Shown here: positions 26,686 through 36,781 of the stretch, in pieces
Layout: the number at the start of each line of letters is the position of its first letter
How positions within the stretch are numbered: position 1 is the first letter of the stretch
Assembly: GCF_001661675.2 (NCBI RefSeq)
Contig: NZ_CP019602.1
Location: forward strand, 2,133,501 to 2,197,500
Source: Croceicoccus marinus
GTDB lineage: Bacteria; Pseudomonadota; Alphaproteobacteria; Sphingomonadales; Sphingomonadaceae
Reading direction: 5' to 3'
DNA: 64,000 nt
Notes under the pieces: model-generated
Database searches by the model: none
What the model saw: only the letters and a program-made list of their open reading frames with translations
What the model was told of the DNA's origin: nothing
Translations under genes and position numbers: made by a program

Positions 26686-29600
26686 ATGCAGTTTCGCCGC
26701 CTCCGCCTTTCCGGGTTCAAGAGCTTCGTCGAGCCGGCGGAGCTGAGGATCGAACCGGGGCTGACGGGTGTCGTCGGCCCCAACGGGTGCGGCAAGTCCA
26801 ACCTGCTGGAAGCGATCCGCTGGGTGATGGGCGAAAGCTCGGCCAAGTCGATGCGCGGGTCGGGGATGGAGGATGTCATCTTCGCGGGCACCGCCAGCCG
26901 CCCGCCGCGCAGCTTTGCCGAAGTCTCGCTGCTGATCGAAAGCGCCGAAGGCGACGAGACGGATGTCACCCGCCGGATCGAACGGGGCGCGGGCAGCGCC
27001 TATCGCCTGAACGGCAGCGACGTGCGCGCCAAGGACGTCGCGCTGATGTTCGCCGATGCCGCGACCGGCGCGCATAGCCCCGCGCTGGTCAGCCAGGGCA
27101 AGATTGCCGCCGTCATCGCCGCCAAGCCCGCCGAACGCCGCCAGATGCTTGAGGAAGCGGCGGGCATTTCGGGCCTGCACGTCCGGCGCAAGGACGCCGA
27201 ACAGAAATTGCGCGCGACCGAGGCAAACCTGGCGCGGCTGGAGGATCTGCTGGCACAGCTGGACAGCCGCATGGGCGCACTGCGGCGGCAGGCGAAGGCG
27301 GCGGATAAATACCGGGAGCTATCGGACCGGATTCGCGTGGCCGAGGCGCAAGTGCTGTTCGCCCGCTGGCGCGAGGCTGCCGCCGCCGCCGATGCCGCCC
27401 GCGCGCTGGCGAAGGAAAGCGAGGCGGCGGTGACCGCGGCGCAGGCCGCCACCACCGCCGCGCAGGACGCGCAGCGCGCCAATGCGGTAAAACTGGCGCA
27501 AGCGCGCGAGGACATGGCCGACCGGCGCGACGACGTCTCGGCACAGGCGAACCTGCTGACCATGCTGACCGGCAGGCTGGAAGCGGCGGAAGAGAAGCTC
27601 GCCGATCTCGACCGGCAATTCGCCCGTCTGGGCAAGGACGAAGGCGACGCGGAGGAAAGCACGCGCAACGCCGCCGAGGCGATGGCTAGGCTGACGAAAG
27701 ACATCGCTTCGGCGCAGAAGGCGCTGGCGGGTGACGAGCAGCGCCGCCCTTCGCTCGCCGCCGCACAGGACGATGCCGAACGCGCGGGCCGCGCCGCCGA
27801 GCTGGCGCTGGCGCAGGCGACCGCCGACCAGGCGCGGGTGGAAGCCGACTGGCGCGTGGCCGCGGCCGCGGTGGCGCAGGCACAGAACACCTTGTCGCGC
27901 GCCGAACGCGAGCTGGAACGCAGCGAAGCCGAACGCGACGCGCTGGGCAGCGAGGACGCGCTGCGCGAGACCTTGCGCGATGCCGAAGCCCGATGCGAAC
28001 AGGCAGGCGCGGCACGCACCCGGGCGCGCGAAGCCATCGACGAGGCGCGGATCGCGCGCGATGCCGCCAGCGCCCGCCGCGATGCCAGCGCCAGCGCCTT
28101 GTCCTCTGCCCGCGCCGAACTGGCGGGCGTGGAGCGCGAGCATGACGCGCTGCTGCGCGACCGCATGGCGCGCGAAAAGGCCGACAAGGGCGCGAAAGGC
28201 CGCAGGCGCGCCATCGATGCGGTCAAGGCCGCACCCGGATACGAACGCGCGCTCGCCGCCGCGCTGGGACGCGACGGCGCGGCGCTGCTTGCCGCGCCTG
28301 CCGATGGCGAGGAAGGGCGGTTCTGGACCGGGTCCGACGTGCCCCCGAAGCATGCCGACAGCCTTGCCGCCCATGTGACCGATGCGCCGGCGGAGTTGCG
28401 GGCGCGGCTGGCGCTGGTGCGCGTGGCCGACGCGGACAGCGGACAGACCCTTGCCCCCGGCGAATGGCTGGTGACGCGGGCGGGCGCGCTGCGGCGCTGG
28501 GACGGTTTCGTGGTGCGCGGCGAAGGCGCGGCGGAAGCGGCCATGCTGGAAGCGGCGAACCGGCTGGATGCGCTGGCGGCAAGGCTGCCCGATCTGCGCG
28601 ATGCGCTGACACGCGCCGAGGCGGAGCAGGCCGAGGCCAGCGCCGCCTTCGAGCAGGCGCGCGACGCCAATGCGCAGGCCGAACGCGCGATGACGGCGGC
28701 AGCGGACGAGGAACGATCGGCCCTGATGGCGCGCGGCCAGGCCGAGGCTGCGCTGGACCGGCTGCTGCGTGCCCGCGCCGAAATGGCCGAACGGGTGCGG
28801 GAACTGGCGGGAAGGGTCGCCGTCGCCACGGAAGAATTGGCCGATGCCGCCGCGCAGCGCGATGCCCTGCCCGATCCGACCGCGCAGCGGCAGGCGAGCG
28901 AAGCCGCGCGCAACCGCAACGATGCCGCGCGCACGAGGCTGCAGCAGGCAATGGCCGAGCATGCCGCGCTGGAGCAGGCGATTGCCGTTGGGCGCGAGCG
29001 GATCAACGCGATGCGCACCGACATGCGCGGCTGGGACGCGCGGTCGGGCGATGCGGCGCGGCGGCTGGCCGATGTCGCGCGCCGGCGCGAGGAGATCGAG
29101 GAAGAGCGCGCGATCACCGCCGCGAAGCCCGAGGCGCTGCAGTCGGAGATCGAGCAAGCCAGCGCCGCGCGCGACCGGCTGACCGCCGAGCTGGACAAGG
29201 CGCAGGCCGCGCATGGCGAAGCCGAAGCCGCCGCACGCGAGGCCGACGCCGTCTTCGCCGCCGCCAATGAAACGCTGGCCGCCGCGCGCGAGGCCCGCGC
29301 CGGTGCCGCCGCCCGCGCCGAGAACGAGGAAACGCGCCGCGGCGAATTCGCGCGCGCCAGCGGAGAGCGCTTTCACTGTCCTCCCCCGTTGCTGCCCGAA
29401 CGGATCGGCTTCGACGGCGCCGAGGCGGCGGCGATTTCCGCCGAACGGCACGCGCAGCAGCTGGACAGCCTGAGCGCGGCGCGCGAACGGCTTGGCCCCG
29501 TCAACCTGGTGGCCGCCGACGAGTTGGCCGAAGCCGAGGCGGAGCACGGATCGAGCGCTGCCGAACAGGCCGAGCTGGCCGAAGCGGTGCACCGGCTTCG

Positions 29601-30117
29601 CGGCTCCATCGGCAGCCTCAACCGCGAGGGGCGCGAGCGGCTGCGTGCGGCGTTCGACGCGGTGGACGAGCATTTCCGCTCGCTGTTTTCCACCCTGTTC
29701 GGCGGCGGGCAGGCGCATCTGGCACTGGTCGACAGCGACGACCCGCTTGAGGCAGGGCTTGAGATCTATGCCCAGCCGCCGGGCAAGAAGCTGCAATCGC
29801 TGACCCTGCTTTCGGGCGGCGAACAGGCGCTGACCGCGGTGGCGCTGATCTTCGCGCTGTTCCTGACCAATCCGGCGCCGATCTGCGTGCTGGACGAGGT
29901 CGACGCCCCGCTCGACGATGCCAATATCGAACGCTTCTGCGACCTGCTTGAAGTGATGGTCCAGCAGACGCAAACGCGTTACCTGATCGTGACGCATAAT
30001 GCCGTTACCATGAGCCGGATGCACCGGCTGTTCGGTGTCACCATGGTCGAACAGGGCGTATCGCGGCTGGTCAGCGTGGATCTTGGGGGAGCAGAGGAAT
30101 TGCTGGCAGCGGAATGA
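26686..30117 (+). CDS. smc: Chromosome segregation protein SMC
   Basis: This 1143-aa condensin ATPase organises and segregates the chromosome. Walker A is GPNGCGKSNLLEAIRWVMGE near residue 32. Long Ala/Glu/Arg-rich coiled coils (about 165-500 and 640-960) flank a hinge near 500-630. The C-terminal ATPase half has LLSGGEQALTAVALIFALF and Walker B PICVLDEVDAPLDDAN. Length is normal. The ATG is the first start and gives FRRLRLSGFKSF. Its last four bases overlap the next ATG. ScpA/ScpB are not in the window. Confidence 0.97.
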   Translation: MQFRRLRLSGFKSFVEPAELRIEPGLTGVVGPNGCGKSNLLEAIRWVMGESSAKSMRGSGMEDVIFAGTASRPPRSFAEVSLLIESAEGDETDVTRRIERGAGSAYRLNGSDVRAKDVALMFADAATGAHSPALVSQGKIAAVIAAKPAERRQMLEEAAGISGLHVRRKDAEQKLRATEANLARLEDLLAQLDSRMGALRRQAKAADKYRELSDRIRVAEAQVLFARWREAAAAADAARALAKESEAAVTAAQAATTAAQDAQRANAVKLAQAREDMADRRDDVSAQANLLTMLTGRLEAAEEKLADLDRQFARLGKDEGDAEESTRNAAEAMARLTKDIASAQKALAGDEQRRPSLAAAQDDAERAGRAAELALAQATADQARVEADWRVAAAAVAQAQNTLSRAERELERSEAERDALGSEDALRETLRDAEARCEQAGAARTRAREAIDEARIARDAASARRDASASALSSARAELAGVEREHDALLRDRMAREKADKGAKGRRRAIDAVKAAPGYERALAAALGRDGAALLAAPADGEEGRFWTGSDVPPKHADSLAAHVTDAPAELRARLALVRVADADSGQTLAPGEWLVTRAGALRRWDGFVVRGEGAAEAAMLEAANRLDALAARLPDLRDALTRAEAEQAEASAAFEQARDANAQAERAMTAAADEERSALMARGQAEAALDRLLRARAEMAERVRELAGRVAVATEELADAAAQRDALPDPTAQRQASEAARNRNDAARTRLQQAMAEHAALEQAIAVGRERINAMRTDMRGWDARSGDAARRLADVARRREEIEEERAITAAKPEALQSEIEQASAARDRLTAELDKAQAAHGEAEAAAREADAVFAAANETLAAAREARAGAAARAENEETRRGEFARASGERFHCPPPLLPERIGFDGAEAAAISAERHAQQLDSLSAARERLGPVNLVAADELAEAEAEHGSSAAEQAELAEAVHRLRGSIGSLNREGRERLRAAFDAVDEHFRSLFSTLFGGGQAHLALVDSDDPLEAGLEIYAQPPGKKLQSLTLLSGGEQALTAVALIFALFLTNPAPICVLDEVDAPLDDANIERFCDLLEVMVQQTQTRYLIVTHNAVTMSRMHRLFGVTMVEQGVSRLVSVDLGGAEELLAAE

Positions 30118-30584
30118 TGACGGACGAGCTTACCCCCCTGCACCCCGCGCATCGCACCGCGCTGATGATCGAGGGGGCATTCGTCGCGGTCCCCCTTCTG
30201 GTCGCGGGCATCGTGTTCGAGATCATCGGCGTCCTGCCGACCGGCGTGCTAATCGTCCCGGCCGTGCTGGTCGCGTTATGGGCCTTGGGCTGGGCGCCCC
30301 GGCGCCGCTATCGGCACAAGGGTTTCACGCTGGGCAAGGACAGGCTGCGCGTGGTCAAGGGCTGGCTGTTCCACCGCGACACGGTGGTGCCGTTCGGGCG
30401 GGTGCAGCATATCGACGTGATCCGGGGTCCGGTCGAGCGTATGCTGGGCCTGTCGACGCTGGTGCTGCATACCGCGGGATCGCACAACAGCTCGGTTTCG
30501 CTGCCCGGCCTGATGGACAGCGACGCGCAGGCTATGCGCGAGATGATCCGCGGCCACATCACGCGCGAGACGGACCTTGGTTGA
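30114..30584 (+). CDS. PH-domain membrane protein (YdbS-like)
   Basis: This 156-aa protein has two N-terminal hydrophobic segments (about residues 20-60) and a bacterial PH domain (bPH2) from about residue 68: GFTLGKDRLRVVKGWLFHRD, then VPFGRVQHIDVIRGPVERML. YdbS/YdbT-type pairs are membrane proteins of unknown biochemical role. ATG overlaps the smc stop by 4 nt, and the next PH-domain gene overlaps its 3' end by 8 nt, so the three are translationally linked. Confidence 0.88.
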   Translation: MMTDELTPLHPAHRTALMIEGAFVAVPLLVAGIVFEIIGVLPTGVLIVPAVLVALWALGWAPRRRYRHKGFTLGKDRLRVVKGWLFHRDTVVPFGRVQHIDVIRGPVERMLGLSTLVLHTAGSHNSSVSLPGLMDSDAQAMREMIRGHITRETDLG

Positions 30585-32121
30585 CCTTGGCGGGGGGGCT
30601 GATCCGCGCAGGCCGGCGCCGTCCGGCGGCGAGCCGCGCCGCACCGAACTGCTGGGTATCGTACCGGGTGTCGCCAAGGCGCTGGCACAGGCGTTATTCG
30701 CGGTCATCGCCGTTGCCATCGGCGCAAGCGAGCTGGGCCAGCATTCGTTCGCGCTGGTGGGCGTCGCGGTGCTGGTGATCGGCAGCGCGCTGGTCGGGTC
30801 TGTCCTGCGCTGGTGGCGTACCGAATACCGCGTGGGCGCGGACGACATCAGGCTCGAGACCGGCATCCTCTCGCGCGAGGCGCGGTCGGTTCCCTATGAG
30901 CGCATCCAGGACGTCAGCCTGGCCGAGCCGCTGCTCGCGCGCATGCTGGGTCTGGTGTCGGTCACTTTCGAGACCGGCGCGGGCGGCAAGGACGAGATCG
31001 AGCTGGCCTATGTCTCGCGTGCAGAGGGCGAGCGCCTGCGCGATGTCGTGCGGCGGCAGCACGAGGGCCCTGCGGCTGCATCCGCCGAAAACGGCGTTCA
31101 GGCCGAGGAGCCTGCGAAAACCCTGTTCGCGATGGACCTGCGGCGCGTCATCCATTTCGGCCTGTTCGAATTCTCGCTGGTGGTGCTGACGGTGATCGGC
31201 GCGGCGTTGCAGCAGCTCGATTTCCTGCTTCCCGTCGACATCTGGAGCATGCGGTTCTGGACCAGCCTGTTCGAGGTGCAGGCCGACACGATCCGCCAAT
31301 GGGGCTTTGCCGCGCAGGTGCTGGCTGCGGTGCTGGCTGCGGGGTCGCTGCTGGCGCTGGGGGTGGTGACGGGCGTGATCCGCACGGTGCTGCGCGACTA
31401 CGACTTCCGGCTGGAGCGGACCGACCGGGGCTTCCGCCGACGCCGCGGCCTGCTCAACCGCACCGACGTGGTGATGCCGGCACACCGTGTCCAGGCCGGC
31501 ATATTGGCGACCGGGCTGGTGCGACGCTGGTTCGGCTGGCACTCGCTGAAATTCGTGAGCCTTGCCAGCGATGCCAAGTCGGCGAGCCACGATGTCGCCC
31601 CCTTCGCCCAGCCGCACGAGATCGCCCCCGTCGCGCGGGCGGCCCGGATCGCCCTGCCGGGGCCGGACATGGTCTGGCATCGCCCCAGCCCCAGGCCGTG
31701 GGTGGACAGCCTTGCCATCGTCGGCGCCCTGCTGCTTGCGGCGGGACTGGGCATGGCGATCGCCGATGCGCCGTGGTGGCCCGTGCCTTTGGCGGCGCTG
31801 CCGGTGGTGGGCGCGTTTCACCTGCTCAGCTGGCGGCGGCACGGCTGGGCAATGGAGGACGGACAGTTCTTCGTGCGGACCGGCCTTCTCGCTCCGACCG
31901 TGACATCGGCCCCCGCGGTCAAGTTGCAGAGCGTCGAGATCGCGCGCGGCCCGCTGGGCAGGCTGCGCGGCTATGTTGCGCTGAAATGCGGGCTGGCGGG
32001 CGGCAAGCTTGAAGTGGTCGGCCTGATGCACCCCGCGGCAGAGGCGCTGCGTCAGGCGATCCTTGCCGAAATCGCCCGCGTCGATTTCTCGCGGCTCAAC
32101 ACCCCTGCGGTAGACCGCTGA
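30577..32121 (+). CDS. Multi-PH-domain membrane protein (YdbT-like)
   Basis: This 514-aa protein has several membrane segments (about residues 30-68, 190-220, 240-270 and 365-400) alternating with three bPH2 domains, recognisable by the repeated signature VPYERIQDVSLAEPLLARML, VMPAHRVQAGIL and APAVKLQSVEIARGPLGRLR. This is the YdbT organisation. No ATG or GTG gives the conserved N-terminus, so a TTG start at 30577, overlapping the previous gene by 8 nt, is proposed. It converges on ftsA, with only 4 nt between stop codons. Confidence 0.85.
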   Translation: MVDLGGGADPRRPAPSGGEPRRTELLGIVPGVAKALAQALFAVIAVAIGASELGQHSFALVGVAVLVIGSALVGSVLRWWRTEYRVGADDIRLETGILSREARSVPYERIQDVSLAEPLLARMLGLVSVTFETGAGGKDEIELAYVSRAEGERLRDVVRRQHEGPAAASAENGVQAEEPAKTLFAMDLRRVIHFGLFEFSLVVLTVIGAALQQLDFLLPVDIWSMRFWTSLFEVQADTIRQWGFAAQVLAAVLAAGSLLALGVVTGVIRTVLRDYDFRLERTDRGFRRRRGLLNRTDVVMPAHRVQAGILATGLVRRWFGWHSLKFVSLASDAKSASHDVAPFAQPHEIAPVARAARIALPGPDMVWHRPSPRPWVDSLAIVGALLLAAGLGMAIADAPWWPVPLAALPVVGAFHLLSWRRHGWAMEDGQFFVRTGLLAPTVTSAPAVKLQSVEIARGPLGRLRGYVALKCGLAGGKLEVVGLMHPAAEALRQAILAEIARVDFSRLNTPAVDR

Positions 32122-32125
32122 TCCG

Positions 32126-33391
32126 TCAGAAATATTCGCGAATGGCGCGCATCAGCCGCGCGGGCATGGTCATGCGCGCGAAACGGCTGGCGGTCTGCCA
32201 CCCGCCCGCGCTGGTGCGGATGTCCAGCGGATCCGCCGCGGCATAGAGGATCAGGCCCGACAGGCTGGCAAAGCCTGGGGTGGCATGCGCCTCGGGCAGG
32301 CCGCTCATCTTCGGGGCCGCGCCGGTGCGGACGGGCTTGGCCAGGGATTGCTGCATGTAATCTGCCAGCCCCGCCAACTCTCCGCCGCCGCCGGTCAGGA
32401 CGATCTGGCGTCCATTGCCGCCGCGCCCGGTGACGAAGCCCAGCGACTTCAGCGTCGCCGCCACGTCCTGCGTCCAGCGCGCAAGCTGGCTGTTGATCAC
32501 CGCGACCAGATCGGCGCGCAGGATCGTTTCCGCGCTCTCCGCGCCATTGCCCAGGGGAATACGCTCGCGGTGGTCGGTCGGGCTGGCTATGGCCGAGCCA
32601 TAGACGCATTTCAGCCGCTCGGCCTGGGTGCGGCGCACCCCAAAAGCCGACGCGATGGCATCGGTAATGTCGCCCGAGCCATAGGGCAGCACCGCCATGC
32701 CGACCAGTATGCCGCCGACATGGACCGAAACATGCGTCACCTCGGCCCCGAAATCGACCATGGCAACGCCCAGCTCGCGCTCTTCCTCGGACAGGCAGGC
32801 GTGGCCGGTGGCGATACCGGCGCCCACCACGCCCTCGACATTGAGATGCGCGTTCTGCACCGCTTCCATGAGGTTTCGCAGCGGTCCGGTCTCGGCCTCC
32901 ATCACATGGACCGCGACCGCCAGCCGTTCGGCGTGCAGCCCGCGCGGATTGCCCACGCCATGCGCGCCGTCCAGGATGTAATGCGCGGGCTGCGCATGCA
33001 GCACCACGCGCGGAGCGCCAGCGGGCGGAATGATCTGTTCGCGCGCGTCGGACATCAGATATTCGATGTCGTCCTGGTCGATGCGGCGGCCGCCGACCTC
33101 AAGGTCGATCTCGCGGATTTCGGACATCAGGCCCGCGTTGCCGCAGCCGATCCAGACCGAATCGACCTGGGTGTCGGCAGCGCGCTCGGCGCGTTCGATC
33201 GCGTCGCGGATCGCGTGGGTGGCCGCGTCCATGTCGGTGACATAGCCGCGCCGGATCCCCTCGGCCGCGCGGTGGCCGCTGCCCAGCACCACCAGCTCGC
33301 CATCGGCGGTCAGCCCCGCGATCATCGCGGCAATGCGGAACGATCCGATATCGACCGCCCCGATGGTCTTTTCTATGCGCATCGCCGCCAT
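32126..33391 (-). CDS. ftsA: Cell division protein FtsA
   Basis: This 421-aa actin-like protein tethers FtsZ to the membrane and recruits later division proteins. The opening EKTIGAVDIGSFRIAAMIAG is the first phosphate loop. VVDFGAEVTHVSVH-type (MVDFGAEVTHVSVHVGG) and LTGGGGELAGL are the later nucleotide-site motifs. The C-terminal amphipathic tail RLMRAIREYF is the membrane anchor. It begins 5 nt after ftsQ. Its stop is 4 nt from a convergent gene, so ftsZ, normally the next gene, is not here. Confidence 0.95.
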   Translation of the reverse strand: MAAMRIEKTIGAVDIGSFRIAAMIAGLTADGELVVLGSGHRAAEGIRRGYVTDMDAATHAIRDAIERAERAADTQVDSVWIGCGNAGLMSEIREIDLEVGGRRIDQDDIEYLMSDAREQIIPPAGAPRVVLHAQPAHYILDGAHGVGNPRGLHAERLAVAVHVMEAETGPLRNLMEAVQNAHLNVEGVVGAGIATGHACLSEEERELGVAMVDFGAEVTHVSVHVGGILVGMAVLPYGSGDITDAIASAFGVRRTQAERLKCVYGSAIASPTDHRERIPLGNGAESAETILRADLVAVINSQLARWTQDVAATLKSLGFVTGRGGNGRQIVLTGGGGELAGLADYMQQSLAKPVRTGAAPKMSGLPEAHATPGFASLSGLILYAAADPLDIRTSAGGWQTASRFARMTMPARLMRAIREYF

Positions 33392-33396
33392 CTGCC

Positions 33397-34374
33397 CTAA
33401 CCCCCGATTTCCTCGCCGGACTCCTGCGCCACGGCCGCCTGGGCCGCCTCGCTCTCAAGCCGCTTGCGCTGTGCTTCCATCTCGGCCTCTTCCGCCGCGC
33501 GGCCGGGCACGCGCATGTAGATGCGGTCGTCGGCGCGCATGTCGAACACCGTGACCTTGCCGCCCAGCAGGCGGTTCATCCCGTCGAGCCGCGCGAAGCT
33601 GAGCAGCGCATCGGTCGATTCCTCGTCCCCTTCGGGCAAGGCCACGACCTGCCCGGTCCTGAACGTCAGGTTCCAGCGGCGATTGCCGACCCATTCGGCG
33701 GCGCGCACCTGCGGCTTCAGCGCGGGCGCGGCATCGAGAAGCCCCGACAGTTCGGCCGCCCGGTCCGCCGCGCCTTCGCCCAACAGCACCAGCATCTTCT
33801 CCGCCTCGCCGCGCCTCACGGGTTCCAGGCGGTGGCCCGAAGGATCGATCAGCACATATTCCTCCCCCTCGCGCAGGACGGCGTGGGGGCGGCGTTCGAC
33901 GATGTCGATCACCAGCGTATCGGGCAGCTGGCGCGACACGCGCGCATCGGCGACCCAGGGAAGCTGCAGCAGATCCTCGCGCAATACGTCAACGTCCATC
34001 AGCGGCATCGGCACCTGCTGCGCGGCGACCGCACGTTCGTAGATCGCCTGCCGGTCCATCCGGTCGACCCCGCGCACCTCGACCTTGCGGACGGTGAAGC
34101 CCGCCTCGTCCGCCAGGCCGCCGACGCGGTCGCGGATCGCTTCGGGCACGCCCGCATAGATCGCCAGCGCCACCAGCGACGCCGCCGCCAGTGCCACGAA
34201 TACCGCGATGAAGAACTTCTGCAGCCCGGTTTCCGAGATCGGCACCTTGCTCCATGCCGCGCCGACTGCGCCGCCGGTCTTCTGCCTTGCCCCGCGCACG
34301 GCGCGCGCCTTGCCCTTGGCGGCGGTGGCGCGGCGTACGCCCTTGCCGCCGCGCTTGATGGTGGTCGCGCTCAT
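33397..34374 (-). CDS. ftsQ: Cell division protein FtsQ
   Basis: This 325-aa bitopic protein links early and late divisome proteins. A basic cytoplasmic tail (residues 1-45) is followed by one membrane segment (about 46-70, FFIAVFVALAAASLVALAIY). A POTRA domain follows (FTVRKVEVRGVDRMDRQAIY), then the FtsQ domain with LPDTLVIDIVERRPHAVLRE. The ATG at 34374 overlaps the murB stop by 4 nt; a longer frame upstream is murB sequence. Direct coupling to murB shows that no ddl gene intervenes. Confidence 0.93.
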   Translation of the reverse strand: MSATTIKRGGKGVRRATAAKGKARAVRGARQKTGGAVGAAWSKVPISETGLQKFFIAVFVALAAASLVALAIYAGVPEAIRDRVGGLADEAGFTVRKVEVRGVDRMDRQAIYERAVAAQQVPMPLMDVDVLREDLLQLPWVADARVSRQLPDTLVIDIVERRPHAVLREGEEYVLIDPSGHRLEPVRRGEAEKMLVLLGEGAADRAAELSGLLDAAPALKPQVRAAEWVGNRRWNLTFRTGQVVALPEGDEESTDALLSFARLDGMNRLLGGKVTVFDMRADDRIYMRVPGRAAEEAEMEAQRKRLESEAAQAAVAQESGEEIGG

Positions 34375-35339
34375 CGCGCGGCCTCGTCTCTGGCGGCTTC
34401 GTCGGCGGTCAGGCCCACGCGGCGGATTTCCCATTCCAGTTCGATGCCGCTGTTTTCAAGCACGCGGCGGCGCACTTCCTCGCCCAGCGCCTCGATCTCG
34501 GCGCTGGTGGCGTTGCCGTTGTTGATCAGGAAATTGGTGTGCTTCTCGCTTACCTGCGCGTCGCCGATGGCAAGGCCGCGGCAACCCGCACGGTCGACCA
34601 GTTCCCACGCGCGTTCGCCTGGCGGGTTCTTGAACGTGCTTCCGCCCGTCTTGGTACGCAGCGGCTGAGAGGCTTCGCGCGCCTCGCTGATGCGGTCCAT
34701 TTCGGACTGGATCGCGGCGGGATCGCCCCTTTCCCCCCGCATGGTGGCGCTGGTGACGATGGCACCTTCGGGCAGGTCGGAATGGCGATAGCTGTAGTTG
34801 AGGTCGTCCGGCGTGAACACGCGCCGCTCGCCGCTGCGCAGCACGACTTCAGCCTCCACCAGTATGTCCTTCACCTCGCGCCCATAGGCGCCGCCGTTCA
34901 TGCGCACGAAACCGCCGACCGAGCCGGGGATCGACTTCAGGAATTCCAGCCCGGCGATGCCGTGGTCGCGCGCGCTGGAACTGGCCAGTACGCCCGATGT
35001 GCCGCCGCCCAGCTTCAGCGTCAGCCCGTCGATCTTCTCGACGCCCGAAAACCCCTTGCCCAGCCGCACGACGACGCCGTTCACGCCCCCGTCGCGGATG
35101 ATCAGGTTCGACCCCAGCCCCAGCCCCATCACCGGCACCCATTCGGGCAGCGCGGACAGGAAAGCGGCCAGATCGCCCGCGTCGGCAGGCTCGAACAAAA
35201 GCTCGGCAGGGCCGCCGGTCTTGAACCAGGTCAGCTTCGCCAGCGGCGCATTCGCGGTCAGCCGCCCGCGCGTTTCGGGCAGCGTGATCGTGCCGCCGCG
35301 CAGCGCGTATTGCAGGCTTGTGTCGGGATTGCTGGCCAT
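34371..35339 (-). CDS. murB: UDP-N-acetylenolpyruvoylglucosamine reductase MurB
   Basis: This 322-aa FAD enzyme reduces the enolpyruvyl group to form UDP-MurNAc. The FAD-binding part includes GLGSNLIIRDGG and LEFLKSIPGSVGGFVRMNGG. The catalytic region includes YSYRHSDLP and the substrate-binding GSTFKNPPGERAWELVDRAG. It is a type I MurB. ATG 35339 shares one base with the murC stop. The ftsQ ATG overlaps the murB stop. Confidence 0.96.
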   Translation of the reverse strand: MASNPDTSLQYALRGGTITLPETRGRLTANAPLAKLTWFKTGGPAELLFEPADAGDLAAFLSALPEWVPVMGLGLGSNLIIRDGGVNGVVVRLGKGFSGVEKIDGLTLKLGGGTSGVLASSSARDHGIAGLEFLKSIPGSVGGFVRMNGGAYGREVKDILVEAEVVLRSGERRVFTPDDLNYSYRHSDLPEGAIVTSATMRGERGDPAAIQSEMDRISEAREASQPLRTKTGGSTFKNPPGERAWELVDRAGCRGLAIGDAQVSEKHTNFLINNGNATSAEIEALGEEVRRRVLENSGIELEWEIRRVGLTADEAARDEAAR

Positions 35340-36781
35340 CAGCCCGCGCACTCTCGCCTCTTGGCGATCTCGCCCGCCAGATCGGCGGCCCAGCGCGTGA
35401 TGTCGCCCGCACCCAGGCACACGACGATATCGCCCGGTTCCAGGATCGGGGCGAGCGTGTCGGCCAGCGCGTCCGCATCCTCGACGATGCCGGTGTGGCG
35501 ATGGCCGCGTTCCTTCAGCCCCGCGACCAGCGCCTCGGCGCTCGCGCCCTCGATCGGCTGTTCGCCCGCGGCATAGACGGGGGTGACATAGACGATATCG
35601 GCATCGTTGAACGCGCTCTGGAAGTCTTCCATGTGGTCGTTGAGGCGCGAGTAGCGATGCGGCTGCGCCACCGCGATCACGCGGTTTTGCGCACCTTCGC
35701 GGGCGGCGGACAGCACCGCGCGGATCTCGACCGGGTGGTGGCCGTAATCGTCGATGACGACGGCCGGGTCCGCCCCGTCGAAGGCGATCTCGCCCACCTT
35801 GGTGAAGCGCCGCCGCACGCCGCCGAAACGGGCAAAGCCGTCGCGGATCGTGTCGGCCACGCAGTTCAGCTCGACCGCGACGGCCACGGCGGCCAGCGCG
35901 TTCAGCACGTTGTGGCGGCCCGGCATGGGCAGTTCGATGCCGTCGATGCGCTGCAGGCTGCCGTCGCGCTGGCGCAGCACGGCGTCGAAACAGTTGCCGC
36001 CCAGCACCGGGGTGACATTCTCGGCCCGGACGTCCGCCTGCGCCGAAAAGCCATAGGTGACGGTGCGTCGGTCGCGGATCTTGGGCAGGATCGCCTGCAC
36101 TTCGGGATGGTCGAGGCACAGCACCGCCGCGCCATAGAAGGGCACGTTCTCGACGAATTCGACGAAGGCGTCCTTCACCGCGTCGAAGCTGCCGTAATGG
36201 TCGAGATGCTCGGGATCGATATTGGTGACGACCGCGATCGTGCCATCAAGACGCAGGAAGCTGCCGTCGCTCTCGTCGGCCTCGACGACCATCCAGTCGC
36301 TTTCGCCCACCCGCGCATTGGAGCCGTAGCTTTCGATGATGCCGCCATTGATCACGGTCGGGTCCACGCCGCCCGCATCCAGCAGCGCGGCGACCATCGA
36401 CGTGGTGGTGGTCTTGCCGTGGGTTCCGGCGACCGCCACCGTGCGCTTCAGCCGCATCAGCTCGGCCAGCATCTCGGCGCGGCGCACGACGGGAATGCGC
36501 GCCTCGAGCGCGGCGACAACCTCGGGATTGGTGCGCTTGACGGCGGTCGAGATGACGAGGACCGCGACGCCGTCCACATTCTCGGCCTTTTGCCCGATGA
36601 CGACGGGGATGCCCTTGGCGCGCAGGCTTTCGACCACGGCGCTTTCCCGCATGTCGCTGCCCTGCACCTTGTAGCCCAGGTTATGCATCACCTCGGCGAT
36701 GCCGGACATGCCGATACCGCCGATCCCGGCGAAATGGATCGTGCCGATTTCCAGCAGCGGATCGGGGGTGGCCGCGTTCAC
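35339..36781 (-). CDS. murC: UDP-N-acetylmuramate--L-alanine ligase MurC
   Basis: This 480-aa ligase adds L-Ala to UDP-MurNAc. The N-terminal Rossmann loop is [18 protein letters not shown], the ATP loop is [17 protein letters not shown], and [16 protein letters not shown] marks the C-terminal domain. The start is GTG 36781, which forms a GTGA overlap with the murG stop and gives standard length. Longer readings run into murG. Confidence 0.96.
   Translation of the reverse strand: MNAATPDPLLEIGTIHFAGIGGIGMSGIAEVMHNLGYKVQGSDMRESAVVESLRAKGIPVVIGQKAENVDGVAVLVISTAVKRTNPEVVAALEARIPVVRRAEMLAELMRLKRTVAVAGTHGKTTTTSMVAALLDAGGVDPTVINGGIIESYGSNARVGESDWMVVEADESDGSFLRLDGTIAVVTNIDPEHLDHYGSFDAVKDAFVEFVENVPFYGAAVLCLDHPEVQAILPKIRDRRTVTYGFSAQADVRAENVTPVLGGNCFDAVLRQRDGSLQRIDGIELPMPGRHNVLNALAAVAVAVELNCVADTIRDGFARFGGVRRRFTKVGEIAFDGADPAVVIDDYGHHPVEIRAVLSAAREGAQNRVIAVAQPHRYSRLNDHMEDFQSAFNDADIVYVTPVYAAGEQPIEGASAEALVAGLKERGHRHTGIVEDADALADTLAPILEPGDIVVCLGAGDITRWAADLAGEIAKRRECAG

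Noticed and set aside
27319..30024. A 901-codon open frame antisense to smc
   Set aside because: It is an artefact of high GC. The smc frame has conserved ATPase motifs at both ends, and the antisense product is low-complexity with no recognisable domain.
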